Source: Polyangiaceae bacterium
GTDB lineage: Bacteria > Myxococcota_A > Polyangia > Polyangiales > Polyangiaceae
Assembly: GCA_020849655.1 (NCBI GenBank)
Contig: JADLFU010000094.1
Span: 1 to 61,943 of the forward strand
Direction: 5' to 3'
Length of the DNA stretch: 61,943 nt
Shown here piece by piece: positions 49,254 to 58,038 of this stretch; position 1 is the stretch's first letter, and each line of letters starts with the position of its first letter. The notes beneath the pieces were generated by a model. It made no database searches. It saw only the letters and a program-made list of their open reading frames with translations, and was not told the DNA's origin. Position numbers and translations under genes: made by a program.

Positions 49254-51311
49254 TCACGCGATCAGCGGCGCGATCAGCAGCGACACGACGCTCATCACCT
49301 TGATGAGGATCGAGATGCCGGGGCCCGACGTGTCCTTGAACGGATCGCCGACGGTGTCGCCCACGACCGCCGCCTTGTGCGCGTCGCTGCCCTTCTTGTG
49401 GCCCTCGAGCCCGCCCTTCTCGATGAACTTCTTCGCGTTGTCCCACGCGCCGCCGCCGTTCGCCATCAGCAGCGACAAGGTCGCGCCGACGGCGAGCGCG
49501 CCCGCGAGCGCGCCCGCGAGCACCTCGGCGCCGAAGAGGAACCCGAGCAGCGGCGGCGAGACCACCGCGACCGCGCCCGGCAGGATCATCTCGCGGATGG
49601 CCGCGGTGGTCGCGATCGCGACGATGGCCTTCGGCTGCGGATCGACGCCCGGCTTGCCCTCGAGCAGCCCCGGGATCTCGCGGAACTGCCGGCGGATCTC
49701 CTCGACGATCGCGCCCGCCGCGCGCCCGACGGCCGTCATCGTCATCGCGCCGACGAGGCACGGCAGGATCGCGCCAAACAGGAGGCCCATCAGCACCTTC
49801 GTCTCGGTGAGCACGAGCACGAGCTCCGCCTCGCCCCGCAGGCGCCGGGCCGCGTTGACCTCCATGTTGAACGCCGCGAAGAGCGCGACGACCGTGAGCA
49901 CCGCCGAGCCGATCGCGAAGCCCTTGCCCACCGCGGCGGTCGTGTTGCCGACCGCGTCGAGCTCGTCGGTGATCGCGCGCACCTCGGGGCCGAGGCCGCT
50001 CATCTCGCTGATGCCGCCGCCGTTGTCGGCGATGGGCCCGTACGCGTCGACCGTCATCACGATGGCGGTGCCCGCGAGCATGCCGACGGCCGCGATCGCG
50101 ATGCCGTAGAGGCCGAGGAAGTGGTCGGACACGAAGCCCACGACGCACAGCGTGACGAGCGGGATGGCGACGCTCTCGAGCCCCACCGCGAGCCCGCGGA
50201 TGACGTTCGTGCCGGGGCCCGTGAGCGAGCTCTCCGCGATCTGCCGCACGGGCCGCATCGACGTGTAGTAGTCGGTGACGAGGCCCACGATCGCGCCGCC
50301 CATCGCGCCAGCGCCGAGCGTGATGGTCGCGCCCGTCGACATGCCGAACCGCGGCAGCACGAGGGCCGCGGCCCCCGTCACGAGGAACGGCGGGATGATG
50401 AGGGCGAGGCGCAGCACCGTCGCCGGCGGCATCTTGCTCATCATCCGCGTGATGAAGATGCCGACGATCGACACCGCGAGGCCGATGGTCGTGAGCAGGA
50501 GCGGCAGCGCCACGGCGAGCGTGCGCAGCTTGATCTCGTCGTCGATCGTCGGCGCGAGCTTCGACAGCTTGTCCATCGGCATCGTCATGCCGAGGGCCAT
50601 CGCCGCGACCACGGCCGCGACGTAGCTCTCGTAGATGTCCGCGCCCATGCCGGCGATGTCGCCGACGTTGTCGCCGACGTTGTCCGCGATGACGCCCGGG
50701 TTGCGCGGGTCGTCCTCGGGGATGTTCGCCTCGACCTTGCCGACGATGTCGGCGCCGACGTCGGCGGCCTTCGTGTAGATGCCGCCGCCGATCCGCGCGA
50801 AGAGCGCGATCGAGCTCGCGCCGACGGCGAACGAGTGGACGATCTCGGCGAGGTGCTTGTCGTTGCGGTACACGCCGTACAGGCCGCCCAAGCCGATGAG
50901 GCCGAGGCCCGCGACGCACAGGCCCATCACCGCGCCGCCGTCGAGCGCGACCAGCAGCGCCGCGGACTTGCCCTTCCCGCGCGCGGCCTCGGCGGTGCGC
51001 ACGTTCGCGAAGGTCGCGCTCTTCATCCCGAAGAACCCGGCGAGCAGCGACAGGAACGCGCCCGCGAGGAACGCGCCGCCCGCGATCGGTCCGAGCTTCC
51101 ACGCGAGCAGGCCGAACACGACGAGCGCGTACGCGCCGAGCACCTGGTACTGCCGCGAGAGGAACGCCATCGCGCCCTCGCGGATGTACCGGGCGATGCG
51201 GGCCATGCCCTCGCTGCCCTCCGGCAGCGACTTCACGCGGAAGTAGAAGACGAGCGCGATGACGAGCGCGAAGGCGCCGGTGCCGACCGCTTGAAGAGGC
51301 AGTGAATCCAC
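49254..51311 (-). CDS. hppA: Membrane-bound ion-translocating pyrophosphatase
   Basis: 685 residues from a GTG with GAGG nine bases upstream. It hydrolyses PPi and pumps cations. About 16 transmembrane segments are present. Motifs: GGGIYTKAADVGADIVGKVEANIPEDD in two parts (175-201), DDPRNPGVIADNVGDNVGD (200-218), DAYGPIADNGGGISEM (422-437) and VVGDTVGDPFKDTSGP near the end. GNTTAA at 455-460 has Ala where K+-independent enzymes carry Lys, so this is the K+-dependent type. Whether Na+ or H+ is pumped cannot be decided by eye. It is a single-gene unit with its own promoter candidate and terminator. Confidence 0.96.
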   Translation of the reverse strand: MDSLPLQAVGTGAFALVIALVFYFRVKSLPEGSEGMARIARYIREGAMAFLSRQYQVLGAYALVVFGLLAWKLGPIAGGAFLAGAFLSLLAGFFGMKSATFANVRTAEAARGKGKSAALLVALDGGAVMGLCVAGLGLIGLGGLYGVYRNDKHLAEIVHSFAVGASSIALFARIGGGIYTKAADVGADIVGKVEANIPEDDPRNPGVIADNVGDNVGDIAGMGADIYESYVAAVVAAMALGMTMPMDKLSKLAPTIDDEIKLRTLAVALPLLLTTIGLAVSIVGIFITRMMSKMPPATVLRLALIIPPFLVTGAAALVLPRFGMSTGATITLGAGAMGGAIVGLVTDYYTSMRPVRQIAESSLTGPGTNVIRGLAVGLESVAIPLVTLCVVGFVSDHFLGLYGIAIAAVGMLAGTAIVMTVDAYGPIADNGGGISEMSGLGPEVRAITDELDAVGNTTAAVGKGFAIGSAVLTVVALFAAFNMEVNAARRLRGEAELVLVLTETKVLMGLLFGAILPCLVGAMTMTAVGRAAGAIVEEIRRQFREIPGLLEGKPGVDPQPKAIVAIATTAAIREMILPGAVAVVSPPLLGFLFGAEVLAGALAGALAVGATLSLLMANGGGAWDNAKKFIEKGGLEGHKKGSDAHKAAVVGDTVGDPFKDTSGPGISILIKVMSVVSLLIAPLIA

Positions 51312-51370
51312 TCTGAAATCCTCGGTGTCTCGGGGCGGCCCGGCCGAGGGCCGCAGGGGGAAGGACGCGC

Positions 51371-51399
51371 CTAAAACACTGACTTTCTCGGCAGGTCAA
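51371..51399 (-). promoter_or_regulatory. Candidate sigma-70-type promoter of hppA
   Basis: On the minus strand TTGACC (51394-51399), a 17-bp spacer, and TTTTAG (51371-51376) precede the hppA GTG by about 60 bp. The -35 matches consensus in five of six bases, the -10 only in three. Confidence 0.45.
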
Positions 51400-51440
51400 G
51401 TCTTTTGCGCCCGGCACGCCGCCACGGCGCCGATGGACCC

Positions 51441-51469
51441 TCGACTTGCGCAGATCGATTCTGTAAGGT
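51441..51469 (+). promoter_or_regulatory. Weak promoter candidate for the 588-residue membrane protein
   Basis: tcgact (51441-51446), 17-bp spacer, taaggt (51464-51469), about 42 bp before the ATG at 51512. Matches to consensus are four and three of six, so it is tentative. Confidence 0.3.
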
Positions 51470-51511
51470 CCGCGCCCTCCGGGGCCAGGGGCCCCGCGTG
51501 AGCCCGACACC

Positions 51512-53278
51512 ATGAGCTTCCTTTCGGTCCTCCTCAGCGCCCCCACGACCGCGAACCAGCTGTTCGCGAAGATGGTCGACAACCCGGGCGACGACGACAA
51601 CCTCGCGCGGATCAAGCTCATCCTGGGCGTGCTCGGCATCATCGCGCTCATCTACGAGGCGAGCCGCGAGACCGAGGGCAACCCCATCAGCCTGAAGTGG
51701 AAGAAGATCGTCGGCGGCGCCTTCGCGGTGCTCGGGATGATCTCGTACTTCCAGTACTTCAAGATCGGCTACCCCGACTTCTACCACCGCTGGGAGTTCT
51801 TCCACTATTACGTCGGCTCGAAGTACTACAACGAGATCGGCTACGAGGGCATCTACGTGTGCGCCGCGGTCGCCGAGAGCGAGCTGCCCGAGGGCTCCGC
51901 GCACCCCGGCGACAAGCCCCGCAACAACGCGAAGGTGCGCAAGCTCCGCGATCTCCGCGTGAACCTCATCAAGGACACGACCGAGTACATCGAGCACCCG
52001 GAGGTCTGCAAGGAGGGGAAGTACGGCCGGCAGGCGTTCACGCCAGAGCGCTGGGAGGCGTTCAAGAAGGACGTCGCGTTCTACCGGCGCACGTCGCTCG
52101 GCAACTACTGGAACGACATGCAGAAGGACCACGGCTACAACCCGCCGCCGGTCTGGGGGATCACGGGCAGGTTGTTCGCGACGATGGTCGCGCCGTCGAC
52201 CGAGCAGAACCTGAAGCTGCTGAGCTGCATCGATCCCATCCTGTTCGCGGCGATGTTCGGGTTCGTCGCGTGGGCGTTCGGCTGGCGCGTGATGTGCGTG
52301 GCCATCTTCTTCTGGGGCACCCAGGACGCGAGCCCCTTCTACTGGACGGGCGGCGCGTTCCTCAGACAGGACTGGCTCTTCTACGCCGTCGTCAGCGCCT
52401 GCATGGTGCGCAAGCAGAAGTTCTTCTGGGGAGGCGCGTTCCTCGCGTACGCGACCTTGCTGCGCGTCTTCCCGATCATGTTCTATCCGGGCTTCTTCGT
52501 GTACGCGGCGTCGTACGCCTGGCACGCCTACAAGAAGAACCCCTCGGGCGCGTTCGCCGGCGGCTTCATGGAGATCTGGCGGCGGCTCACCGACGGCCGG
52601 CTGCGCCAGTACGCGCTCGGCTCGGTGGTGGCGCTGGCGGTGCTCGGCGGCGCGTCGCTCGCGAACTCCGGGCTCAGCTCGTGGAAGAGCTTCGCGCACC
52701 ACATCGGCGTGCACAACTCGACCCCGCTCACCAACCACATGGGGTGGAAGACCATCGTCGCGCACAGCGCGGAGGGTCGCATGGAGATCGCGCGCGATCC
52801 GCGGCGGATGGACCCGTTCGAGAAGTGGAAGGACAGCCGCCGCGATCGCGTGAAGAAGCTCTGGTACATCCACTACGGCGGCATCGCCGTGATGATGGGG
52901 ATGTTCTCCTACGCCATCTGGCGCCTGAAGAACCTCTGGATCATCCAGGCGCTCGGCGTCCTGCCGACGACCATCCTCGTCGAGCTGACCGACTACTACT
53001 ACTCGTACTTCATCTACGGCGCGATGCTGTCGAAGGGCCGCAGGCCGATAGAGATCGCGCTCCTGCTCGCGAGCGTCGGCTCGGAGTGGGCCCACCTGAA
53101 CTACGGGATGTTCGACGATCGCTTCACGGCCATGAGCGTCGTGTTCGTGCTGCTGTCGGTGTTCATGGTCGCGATGTACATGCGCCGGCCGTGGCTCTCG
53201 CGCGGCGAGATCACGCAGCCGGTCGAGGAGCGCGCCGGCGGTCGCGTGCCGTCCATCCCGCCCCCGGCGACTCGCTGA
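51512..53278 (+). CDS. Polytopic membrane protein, GT87/DUF2029-like
   Basis: 588 residues. The first segments (IKLILGVLGIIALIYEA, VGGAFAVLGMISYFQYF) are followed by a conserved-looking outside loop HRWEFFHYYVGSKYYNEIGYEGIYVC, then a hydrophilic region of about 130 residues with Cys and many charged residues, then about eight more spans (CIDPILFAAMFGFVAWAFGW, VMCVAIFFWGTQDASPFYWTGG, FFWGGAFLAYATLLRVFPIMFYPGFFVY and others). The loop and 'FHYYVGSKYY.E.GY' are reminiscent of GT87/DUF2029 mannosyltransferase-like proteins. The acceptor is unknown. Transcribed divergently from hppA with a 200-bp intergenic region. Confidence 0.7.
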   Translation: MSFLSVLLSAPTTANQLFAKMVDNPGDDDNLARIKLILGVLGIIALIYEASRETEGNPISLKWKKIVGGAFAVLGMISYFQYFKIGYPDFYHRWEFFHYYVGSKYYNEIGYEGIYVCAAVAESELPEGSAHPGDKPRNNAKVRKLRDLRVNLIKDTTEYIEHPEVCKEGKYGRQAFTPERWEAFKKDVAFYRRTSLGNYWNDMQKDHGYNPPPVWGITGRLFATMVAPSTEQNLKLLSCIDPILFAAMFGFVAWAFGWRVMCVAIFFWGTQDASPFYWTGGAFLRQDWLFYAVVSACMVRKQKFFWGGAFLAYATLLRVFPIMFYPGFFVYAASYAWHAYKKNPSGAFAGGFMEIWRRLTDGRLRQYALGSVVALAVLGGASLANSGLSSWKSFAHHIGVHNSTPLTNHMGWKTIVAHSAEGRMEIARDPRRMDPFEKWKDSRRDRVKKLWYIHYGGIAVMMGMFSYAIWRLKNLWIIQALGVLPTTILVELTDYYYSYFIYGAMLSKGRRPIEIALLLASVGSEWAHLNYGMFDDRFTAMSVVFVLLSVFMVAMYMRRPWLSRGEITQPVEERAGGRVPSIPPPATR

Positions 53279-53344
53279 GGAATTCACGACGCGCGGCGCC
53301 GCGCGGCCGATGGGCCGCTCGGCGCTGACCGCGGGGTCGCAGCG

Positions 53345-53917
53345 CTAGAACAGCCCGCCGACCGCCAGACCGAACCCGCCCTTGCCCATGGGCACCGGTG
53401 ACGGGAGGAAGAACATCGGCTTCGCGGGGGCCGCAGGCGACTCCGGATGCGCGGGCGCCTCGGGGGCGTCGGCGGGCGGCGTGTCGGTGCGCAGGGGGCT
53501 CTGCCGCACGGGGTTGGTGCCGGCGGCGCGCGTCGGGACGAGCAGCCCCTCGAGCGCGATGCCCAGCCCGCCCACCTGCGCGAGCCCGAGGAAGGCGAAC
53601 CACGGGTAGCTGAAGTAGTGCATGAACCCGCAGTCGTCGCAGCTCTGCGCGCGGATGGCCTGGAACGGGCCGATGACGGGCGTCTTCAGGTGGTTCCACG
53701 CGGGATCGTCGTTGGCGAGGAACGCGGACCCCGCGCCCGCCGCCCACCAGCCCGCGGTGAACCCCAGCCCGCCGAGCACGAGCGGCAGGCGCACCGACGG
53801 AGGCGGCAGCTGATCGGACTCGACGTGCTCCCGGCGCACGGGCGGATCGGCCGCCGTCGCCGCGCGCGGCGCGAGCAGCGCGACGAGCACGCTCGACAGG
53901 ACGGTGAGGCGACGCAC
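53345..53917 (-). CDS. Exported membrane protein of unknown function
   Basis: 190 residues from ATG 53917. A signal peptide (LTVLSSVLVALLAPRAATA) is followed by a hydrophobic segment (LPLVLGGLGFTAGWWAAGAGSAF), a short loop with a Cys pair (AQSCDDCGFMHYFSYP), a second segment (WFAFLGLAQVGGLGIALEGLLVP), and a Pro/Ala-rich tail ending FGLAVGGLF. The Cys-Asp-Asp-Cys loop facing outward could bind metal or form a disulfide. I recognise no family. It overlaps the 3' part of the stop-less small frame at 53686-54138. Confidence 0.65.
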   Translation of the reverse strand: MRRLTVLSSVLVALLAPRAATAADPPVRREHVESDQLPPPSVRLPLVLGGLGFTAGWWAAGAGSAFLANDDPAWNHLKTPVIGPFQAIRAQSCDDCGFMHYFSYPWFAFLGLAQVGGLGIALEGLLVPTRAAGTNPVRQSPLRTDTPPADAPEAPAHPESPAAPAKPMFFLPSPVPMGKGGFGLAVGGLF

Positions 53918-54138
53918 GGGCGCCGGGTTCTGTTCGCGGGCCGACCGCGAAGCAAGCCCGAACGTAAGAGCTCGATGATCACGACGCCGCGCTCGCCGTC
54001 CTCTGGCTGCTCCTCGCGACGGGCCGGCGGCGCCTTCGGATAATCGAGCGGGACCTCGAGCCTCGGCTGCTCGGCGTCGCGTCGGCGCTCGGCGTCCTCT
54101 CGCTTTCGGATCTGGTCGATGATGAAGGGCGGCAGCAT
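53686..54138 (-). CDS. Small conserved-type protein with uncertain 3' end
   Basis: ATG 54138 starts MLPPFIIDQIRKREDAERRR, followed by QPRLEVPLDYPKAPP, a charged stretch and GERGVVIIEL at residue 57. From memory, short proteins with this MLPPFIIDxI...GVVxIxL plan occur in myxobacteria and end there; I could not check. Here the codon after EL is TTA and not a stop, and the frame continues through 93 Arg/Ser-rich residues, entering the next gene in another frame, to 53686. The first 57 residues are probably real; the rest is probably read-through into the neighbour or the result of a lost stop. Confidence 0.4.
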   Translation of the reverse strand: MLPPFIIDQIRKREDAERRRDAEQPRLEVPLDYPKAPPARREEQPEDGERGVVIIELLRSGLLRGRPANRTRRPCVASPSCRACSSRCSRRARRRRPIRPCAGSTSSPISCRLRRCACRSCSAGWGSPRAGGRRARGPRSSPTTIPRGTT

Positions 54139-54242
54139 GGGAGCCTCTCGTGGTTCGCGACGGCGTGGGCGACGAGACCTGCGGGGCAATCTAACGTCCG
54201 CCGCGCGTCGGTCAAGTTCGCGCTCGGCCGCGCACGCCGCAG

Positions 54243-55208
54243 TTGCCCGACCAGGAGGAGGAAGCTACACCGCGCGCCCCCGTGGAGGCCCACGCCGATC
54301 CCCGCCGCGCGCTCGACGCGCTCGACCGCGCCGTCGCCGTCGCCCGCACCTCCTCGCCCGACCGACCGCTCGCCGTCGCGACGCCGGAGGACTTCCGGCA
54401 CGCGTCGGCCTCCTACCTCGGCGAGATGCGGGCGCGGCTCGACCTCGTGCTGATGAGCGACCACGTCGAGGAGGGGCTCGACGCGCTCCTGCAGTCGGGC
54501 GCGCTGGTCGCCCTCCTGCCCGACGTGAACGCGCTCGTCGGGTTCGGCGACGGCGAGTGGCGCCACAAGGACGTCTGGCGCCACACGAAGCAGGTCGTCC
54601 GGCAGGCCACGCCGAAGCTCGAGGTGCGCTGGGGCGCGCTGCTGCACGACATCGGCAAGGTGCGCACGCGCAGCATCTCGCCCGAGGGAGAGGTGCACTT
54701 CTTCGGTCACGCGGAGGTCGGCGCGCGCATGTTCGACAAGATGGAGCGGCGGCTCGCGCTCTTCGCCGGCGACGACGCCCTGCGGGCCGAGGTGAGGTTC
54801 TTGATCCTCCACCACCTGCGCGCCGCGGGCTACGAGGACGGCTGGACCGACAGCGCCGTCCGCCGCTTCGGCCGCGAGATCGGCGGGTACCTCGACGACC
54901 TCTTGTGCCTCGCGCGCGCGGACATCACGACGAAGCGACCCGAGAAGAAGCGCCGCGGCCTGCGCCAGATCGACGAGCTCGAGGCGCGGTGGCGGCGCAT
55001 CGCGGCCGACGACGCCGTCGTGCCGCCGCTCCCGAAGGGCCTCGGGCACGCGCTGATGAAGGAGCTCGGTCTCCCTCCGTCGCCGCGGCTCGGCCAGCTG
55101 ATGCGCGCGGTGGAGGGCGCGGTCGACGCGGGCGAGCTCGCGGCGCACGAGCCGATCGAGTTCTACGTCGACCACGTGCGCTCGAACCTGACGAAGTACG
55201 GGCTCTGA
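54243..55208 (+). CDS. Orphan HD-domain protein, tRNA-nucleotidyltransferase HD-like
   Basis: 321 residues from TTG 54243 (start uncertain; a GTG at 54282 is possible). Around residues 95-200 an HD phosphohydrolase domain reads HKDVWRHTKQVV, RWGALLHDIGKVRT, VHFFGHAEVGARMFDKM and VRFLILHHLR, giving the H...HD...H...D order with metal ligands. The arrangement and downstream helices match the C-terminal HD part of bacterial CCA-adding/poly(A) polymerase-type enzymes, but the nucleotidyltransferase head is absent. It may act as a 2',3'-cyclic phosphatase/phosphodiesterase, by analogy only. Confidence 0.8.
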   Translation: MPDQEEEATPRAPVEAHADPRRALDALDRAVAVARTSSPDRPLAVATPEDFRHASASYLGEMRARLDLVLMSDHVEEGLDALLQSGALVALLPDVNALVGFGDGEWRHKDVWRHTKQVVRQATPKLEVRWGALLHDIGKVRTRSISPEGEVHFFGHAEVGARMFDKMERRLALFAGDDALRAEVRFLILHHLRAAGYEDGWTDSAVRRFGREIGGYLDDLLCLARADITTKRPEKKRRGLRQIDELEARWRRIAADDAVVPPLPKGLGHALMKELGLPPSPRLGQLMRAVEGAVDAGELAAHEPIEFYVDHVRSNLTKYGL

Positions 55209-55227
55209 GCGACCCCGCTCACGCGCG

Positions 55228-56520
55228 TCAGGGGCTCGACGGCGAGGGCGCGTCGACGAGCTCGATGAGCTCGCCAGCCTCCGTGCCGACGAGCAGCGCG
55301 CCGTCGGCGACGAGCACCACCGCGAGATCGACGTCCGCGCCCGCGTCGAAGGTCCAGAGGCGGCGGCCCTCCCGGTCGAGCGCGATCACCTCGTCGCTCT
55401 GGGTGCCGAAGACGAGCGCGCCGTCGGCCGACTCGAGCGGCGCGCCGACGACGCCCTGCTCCGGCGAGCCCGTCCCCCGCACCTCGTGGCGCAGCCAGAC
55501 CTCGCCCGTCCGCGGATCGAGCGCGAGCACGGTGGGCGCTGGCCCGAGCGTCGCTACCAGGACCGCGCCGTCCCGCGCGACCGAGAGCCCGCCGCGCACG
55601 CGCCCCGGCACCCGCGCGCGCCAGCGGAGGCGCCCCGTCGCGGGCTCGAGCGCGAACACCTCGCCGCCGTCGGTCGCCGCGAAGATCACGCCGTCATCGC
55701 CGATCGCGGGCGCACAGTCGACGTCGGCGCCGAGATCCACGCTCCACGACTCTCTCCCGTTCGCGTCGACGGCGACGAGGTGGTCGTCCTGGCCGCCGAG
55801 CACGACGAGGCCGTCGTCGGCGACCGCGGGCGCGGCGTAGCGCTTCTTCTTCGAGGTGTGTCGCCAGCGCTGCTTGCCCGCCTTCGTCCACGCGTAGCTC
55901 GCGCGGCCCGCGGAGAGGACGAGCGCGTCACCGCCGAGCGTCGCTGCGCCGGTGTCCGCGTCTCCCTCGACGCGCGCGCGCCACTTCACGTGCCCGCGCG
56001 CCGTCGAGAGCGCGAGCACCTCTCCGCCGTCCACGCCGAAGATCACGAGGCCGCCCTGCACGAGCGGGCTGCCATACACGCGCGCGCGCGCGTCGTGCCT
56101 CCACGCGACGCGCCCGTCCGCGCCGAGGGCGACGATGTCACCGCCCAGCGAGGCGGCCAGCGTGAGCTCGCCCGCGACGGCCGGGGCCGCCGCGATCGGC
56201 CCCCGGAGTCGAGTCCTCCTGCGGACGACGGGCGCGCGCGGCGCGCGGAACGGGCTGCGGTTCGTACGGCGAGGATCGAGGTGGAACATCGAGGGCGGGC
56301 CTTCGCTCACGCGCCCCGTCGGCGCTCCTCGTGCGGGGCGGGCCGACGACGACGCGGCGGGTGGCGTGGCCGAGGGCGCGCTCGTCGAGGCGGGCTCGCC
56401 GCTCCGATCGACGTGCGGCCCGAGGACCACCGGCACGCCGCGGCGCGCCGCGCGCGCGACGAGGAGCGCCGCGAGGACCGACAGCACGAACGACACGATC
56501 GCGCGGCGAGCCCGTCGCAC
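55228..56520 (-). CDS. PQQ-type beta-propeller protein with N-terminal membrane anchor
   Basis: 430 residues from GTG 56520; a GTG at 56529 is also in frame but would leave only 6 bp to the divergent gene. A membrane anchor (IVSFVLSVLAALLVARAA) and a Pro/Ala/Ser linker are followed by PQQ-like blades that recur about every 40 residues: LAASLGGDIVALGADGRVAWRHD, LVIFGVDGGEVLALSTARGHVKWRA, VVLGGQDDHLVAVDANGRESWSVD, IFAATDGGEVFALEPATGRLRWRA, VFGTQSDEVIALDREGRRLWTFD. The fold resembles BamB or quinoprotein propellers; no cofactor site can be shown. It is probably a periplasmic interaction platform. Confidence 0.85.
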   Translation of the reverse strand: MRRARRAIVSFVLSVLAALLVARAARRGVPVVLGPHVDRSGEPASTSAPSATPPAASSSARPARGAPTGRVSEGPPSMFHLDPRRTNRSPFRAPRAPVVRRRTRLRGPIAAAPAVAGELTLAASLGGDIVALGADGRVAWRHDARARVYGSPLVQGGLVIFGVDGGEVLALSTARGHVKWRARVEGDADTGAATLGGDALVLSAGRASYAWTKAGKQRWRHTSKKKRYAAPAVADDGLVVLGGQDDHLVAVDANGRESWSVDLGADVDCAPAIGDDGVIFAATDGGEVFALEPATGRLRWRARVPGRVRGGLSVARDGAVLVATLGPAPTVLALDPRTGEVWLRHEVRGTGSPEQGVVGAPLESADGALVFGTQSDEVIALDREGRRLWTFDAGADVDLAVVLVADGALLVGTEAGELIELVDAPSPSSP

Positions 56521-56535
56521 GCGGGCCACGCTACC

Positions 56536-57492
56536 ATGCGCGAGATGCGCCCCTCGCTCTCGCTCCCGGTGATCCTCGGCCTGTCGCTGGTCGCCGTCGA
56601 CGCCTCGGCGTGCGCGCTCTCGGGGCGCGCGCGCGTCGACAAGGGCACGACGCTCCGCGCGGCCGGCGGCGACGTCATCGCGCGGTTCTCCGGCGCGGCG
56701 CTCTCGCTCTCGTTGACGCTGGACGCGGCGGGCGCGCGGGCGCGGACGGGCGATGGATTCCGCGTCGAGGGGCTGATCGACCTCGCGGGCGTCTCGCTCT
56801 TCACGCGGCGCAACCTCGCGGTCGTCGCCGACCACGTGTGGATCGCCGGCGGCAGGCGGGTCTCGGCGCGGCTCGACGCGGGCGCGATCTCCGTCGAGCA
56901 CCGGGCAGGCGCGCCCGTCTCGCAGACGCTCCGGGCGAGCGCGCCGTGCGATGCGATCTCGATCGAGCCTGTCTCCTTCTCGCACCCCGCCGTGCCTGAC
57001 GGCGCGCGCGGCTGGGTCGCGAAGCGCGCGCCGCTCGCGCTGAGGGACGCCTCGGGCGCGACGATCTTCACGCTCACGAGCGACGACATCAAGGACGCGC
57101 TCCTCTTCTTCTCGACCGAGCGGCGCGGCGCCGCGGTCCACGTCGTGTTTCGGGGCGACGTCGTCGTCGACGCGTGGGCCTCCGCGTCCGACCTCGCCGC
57201 GCTGCCGCCGGGCGAGATGCTCGGCGCGAACTCGTCCGAGGTGTCGATCCCGGGCGTGACGCGCCTCGCGTTCGACGGCGCCGTCCGGCGGGTGAAGGCC
57301 GCGCGCCAGGCGACCCTCCGAGCCAAGCCCGAGGACGGCGCGCCCGCGATCGGCGCCGTCGAGCCCGACACCGAGGTGCTCGTGCTGGAGACGGTGCTCG
57401 GGTGGTCCAGCGTCTGGCCGGCGTCGCTCGCCGTCCAGCCGCCCGAGGGGCGCGGGTTCTGGGTGAAGCTGGCGGAGCTCGAAGGAAAGTGA
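56536..57492 (+). CDS. Exported protein with C-terminal SH3-like domain
   Basis: 318 residues from ATG 56536. The signal peptide (LSLPVILGLSLVAVDASA) is followed at once by Cys in ASAC, an imperfect lipobox. The middle is beta-rich (GGDVIARFSGAALSLSLTLDAAGARAR, FRVEGLIDLAGVSLFTRRNLAVVADHVWIAGG). The last 65 residues match a bacterial SH3 domain (ATLRAKPEDGAPAIGAVEPDTEVLVLE, GWSSVWP, GFWVKLAELEG). SH3b domains often bind cell-wall or protein ligands. Divergent from the propeller gene with 15 bp between starts. Confidence 0.75.
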   Translation: MREMRPSLSLPVILGLSLVAVDASACALSGRARVDKGTTLRAAGGDVIARFSGAALSLSLTLDAAGARARTGDGFRVEGLIDLAGVSLFTRRNLAVVADHVWIAGGRRVSARLDAGAISVEHRAGAPVSQTLRASAPCDAISIEPVSFSHPAVPDGARGWVAKRAPLALRDASGATIFTLTSDDIKDALLFFSTERRGAAVHVVFRGDVVVDAWASASDLAALPPGEMLGANSSEVSIPGVTRLAFDGAVRRVKAARQATLRAKPEDGAPAIGAVEPDTEVLVLETVLGWSSVWPASLAVQPPEGRGFWVKLAELEGK

Positions 57493-57531
57493 CTTCCAGC
57501 GAGCGCGGGAAGCGGGCTAACCTGCTCGCCC

Positions 57532-58038
57532 ATGCGCCTCGGCTCGCTCTCGTCCTTGCTCGTCGTCCTCGCGCTCGCCCCCGTGGCGGGCTGCGCCACG
57601 TACCAGGACGACCTCACGCGCGGCATCAAGTACTACGAGGGCAACGAGCACGAGCGCAGCCTCGCGGTGCTTCGCTCGCTCGAGCCCGACATCGACTCGC
57701 TGCGGCCCGACGATCGGGTCCGCTACTACTACTTCCGCGGGATGACCGACTACCGCCTCGCGAACGACACCTTCAAGGTGCGCCCCGACGCGCGCCACTG
57801 GCTCGGCCTCGCGGCCGCCGGCGAGAAGGAGACCCCGGCGGCGCTGACCGAGGACCAGAAGTCACGCCTCACCGAGGCGCTCGACGATCTGAACCACGAC
57901 ATCTACGGCGGCGCCGACACCGACGACGCGCCGAAGAAGGACGCCGTCGACGGCGACAAGAAGGCGAAGAAGAGGAAGGCCGACGCGGACGCCGACGCCG
58001 ACGAGCCCAAGAAGAAGAAGAAGAAGGCCGACGACTAG
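57532..58038 (+). CDS. Small TPR-like lipoprotein with Lys/Asp tail
   Basis: 168 residues. Signal MRLGSLSSLLVVLALAPVAGC has lipobox VAGC (Cys21). The following part is helical (GIKYYEGNEHERSLAVLRSLEPDIDSL, RVRYYYFRGMTDYRLANDTFKV, ARHWLGLAAAGEKE), resembling two TPR units. The C-terminal 30 residues are alternating Lys and Asp runs (KKAKKRKADADADADEPKKK, then KKKADD), very unlike neighbours. It is probably an outer-membrane-linked scaffold. Its last 4 bp overlap the end of the convergent gene. Confidence 0.8.
   Translation: MRLGSLSSLLVVLALAPVAGCATYQDDLTRGIKYYEGNEHERSLAVLRSLEPDIDSLRPDDRVRYYYFRGMTDYRLANDTFKVRPDARHWLGLAAAGEKETPAALTEDQKSRLTEALDDLNHDIYGGADTDDAPKKDAVDGDKKAKKRKADADADADEPKKKKKKADD

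Noticed and set aside
54251-54256. AGGAGG as a ribosome site that would decide the start of the HD-domain gene
   Set aside because: No start codon lies 5-12 bases downstream; it is simply Glu codons if the TTG at 54243 is the start.
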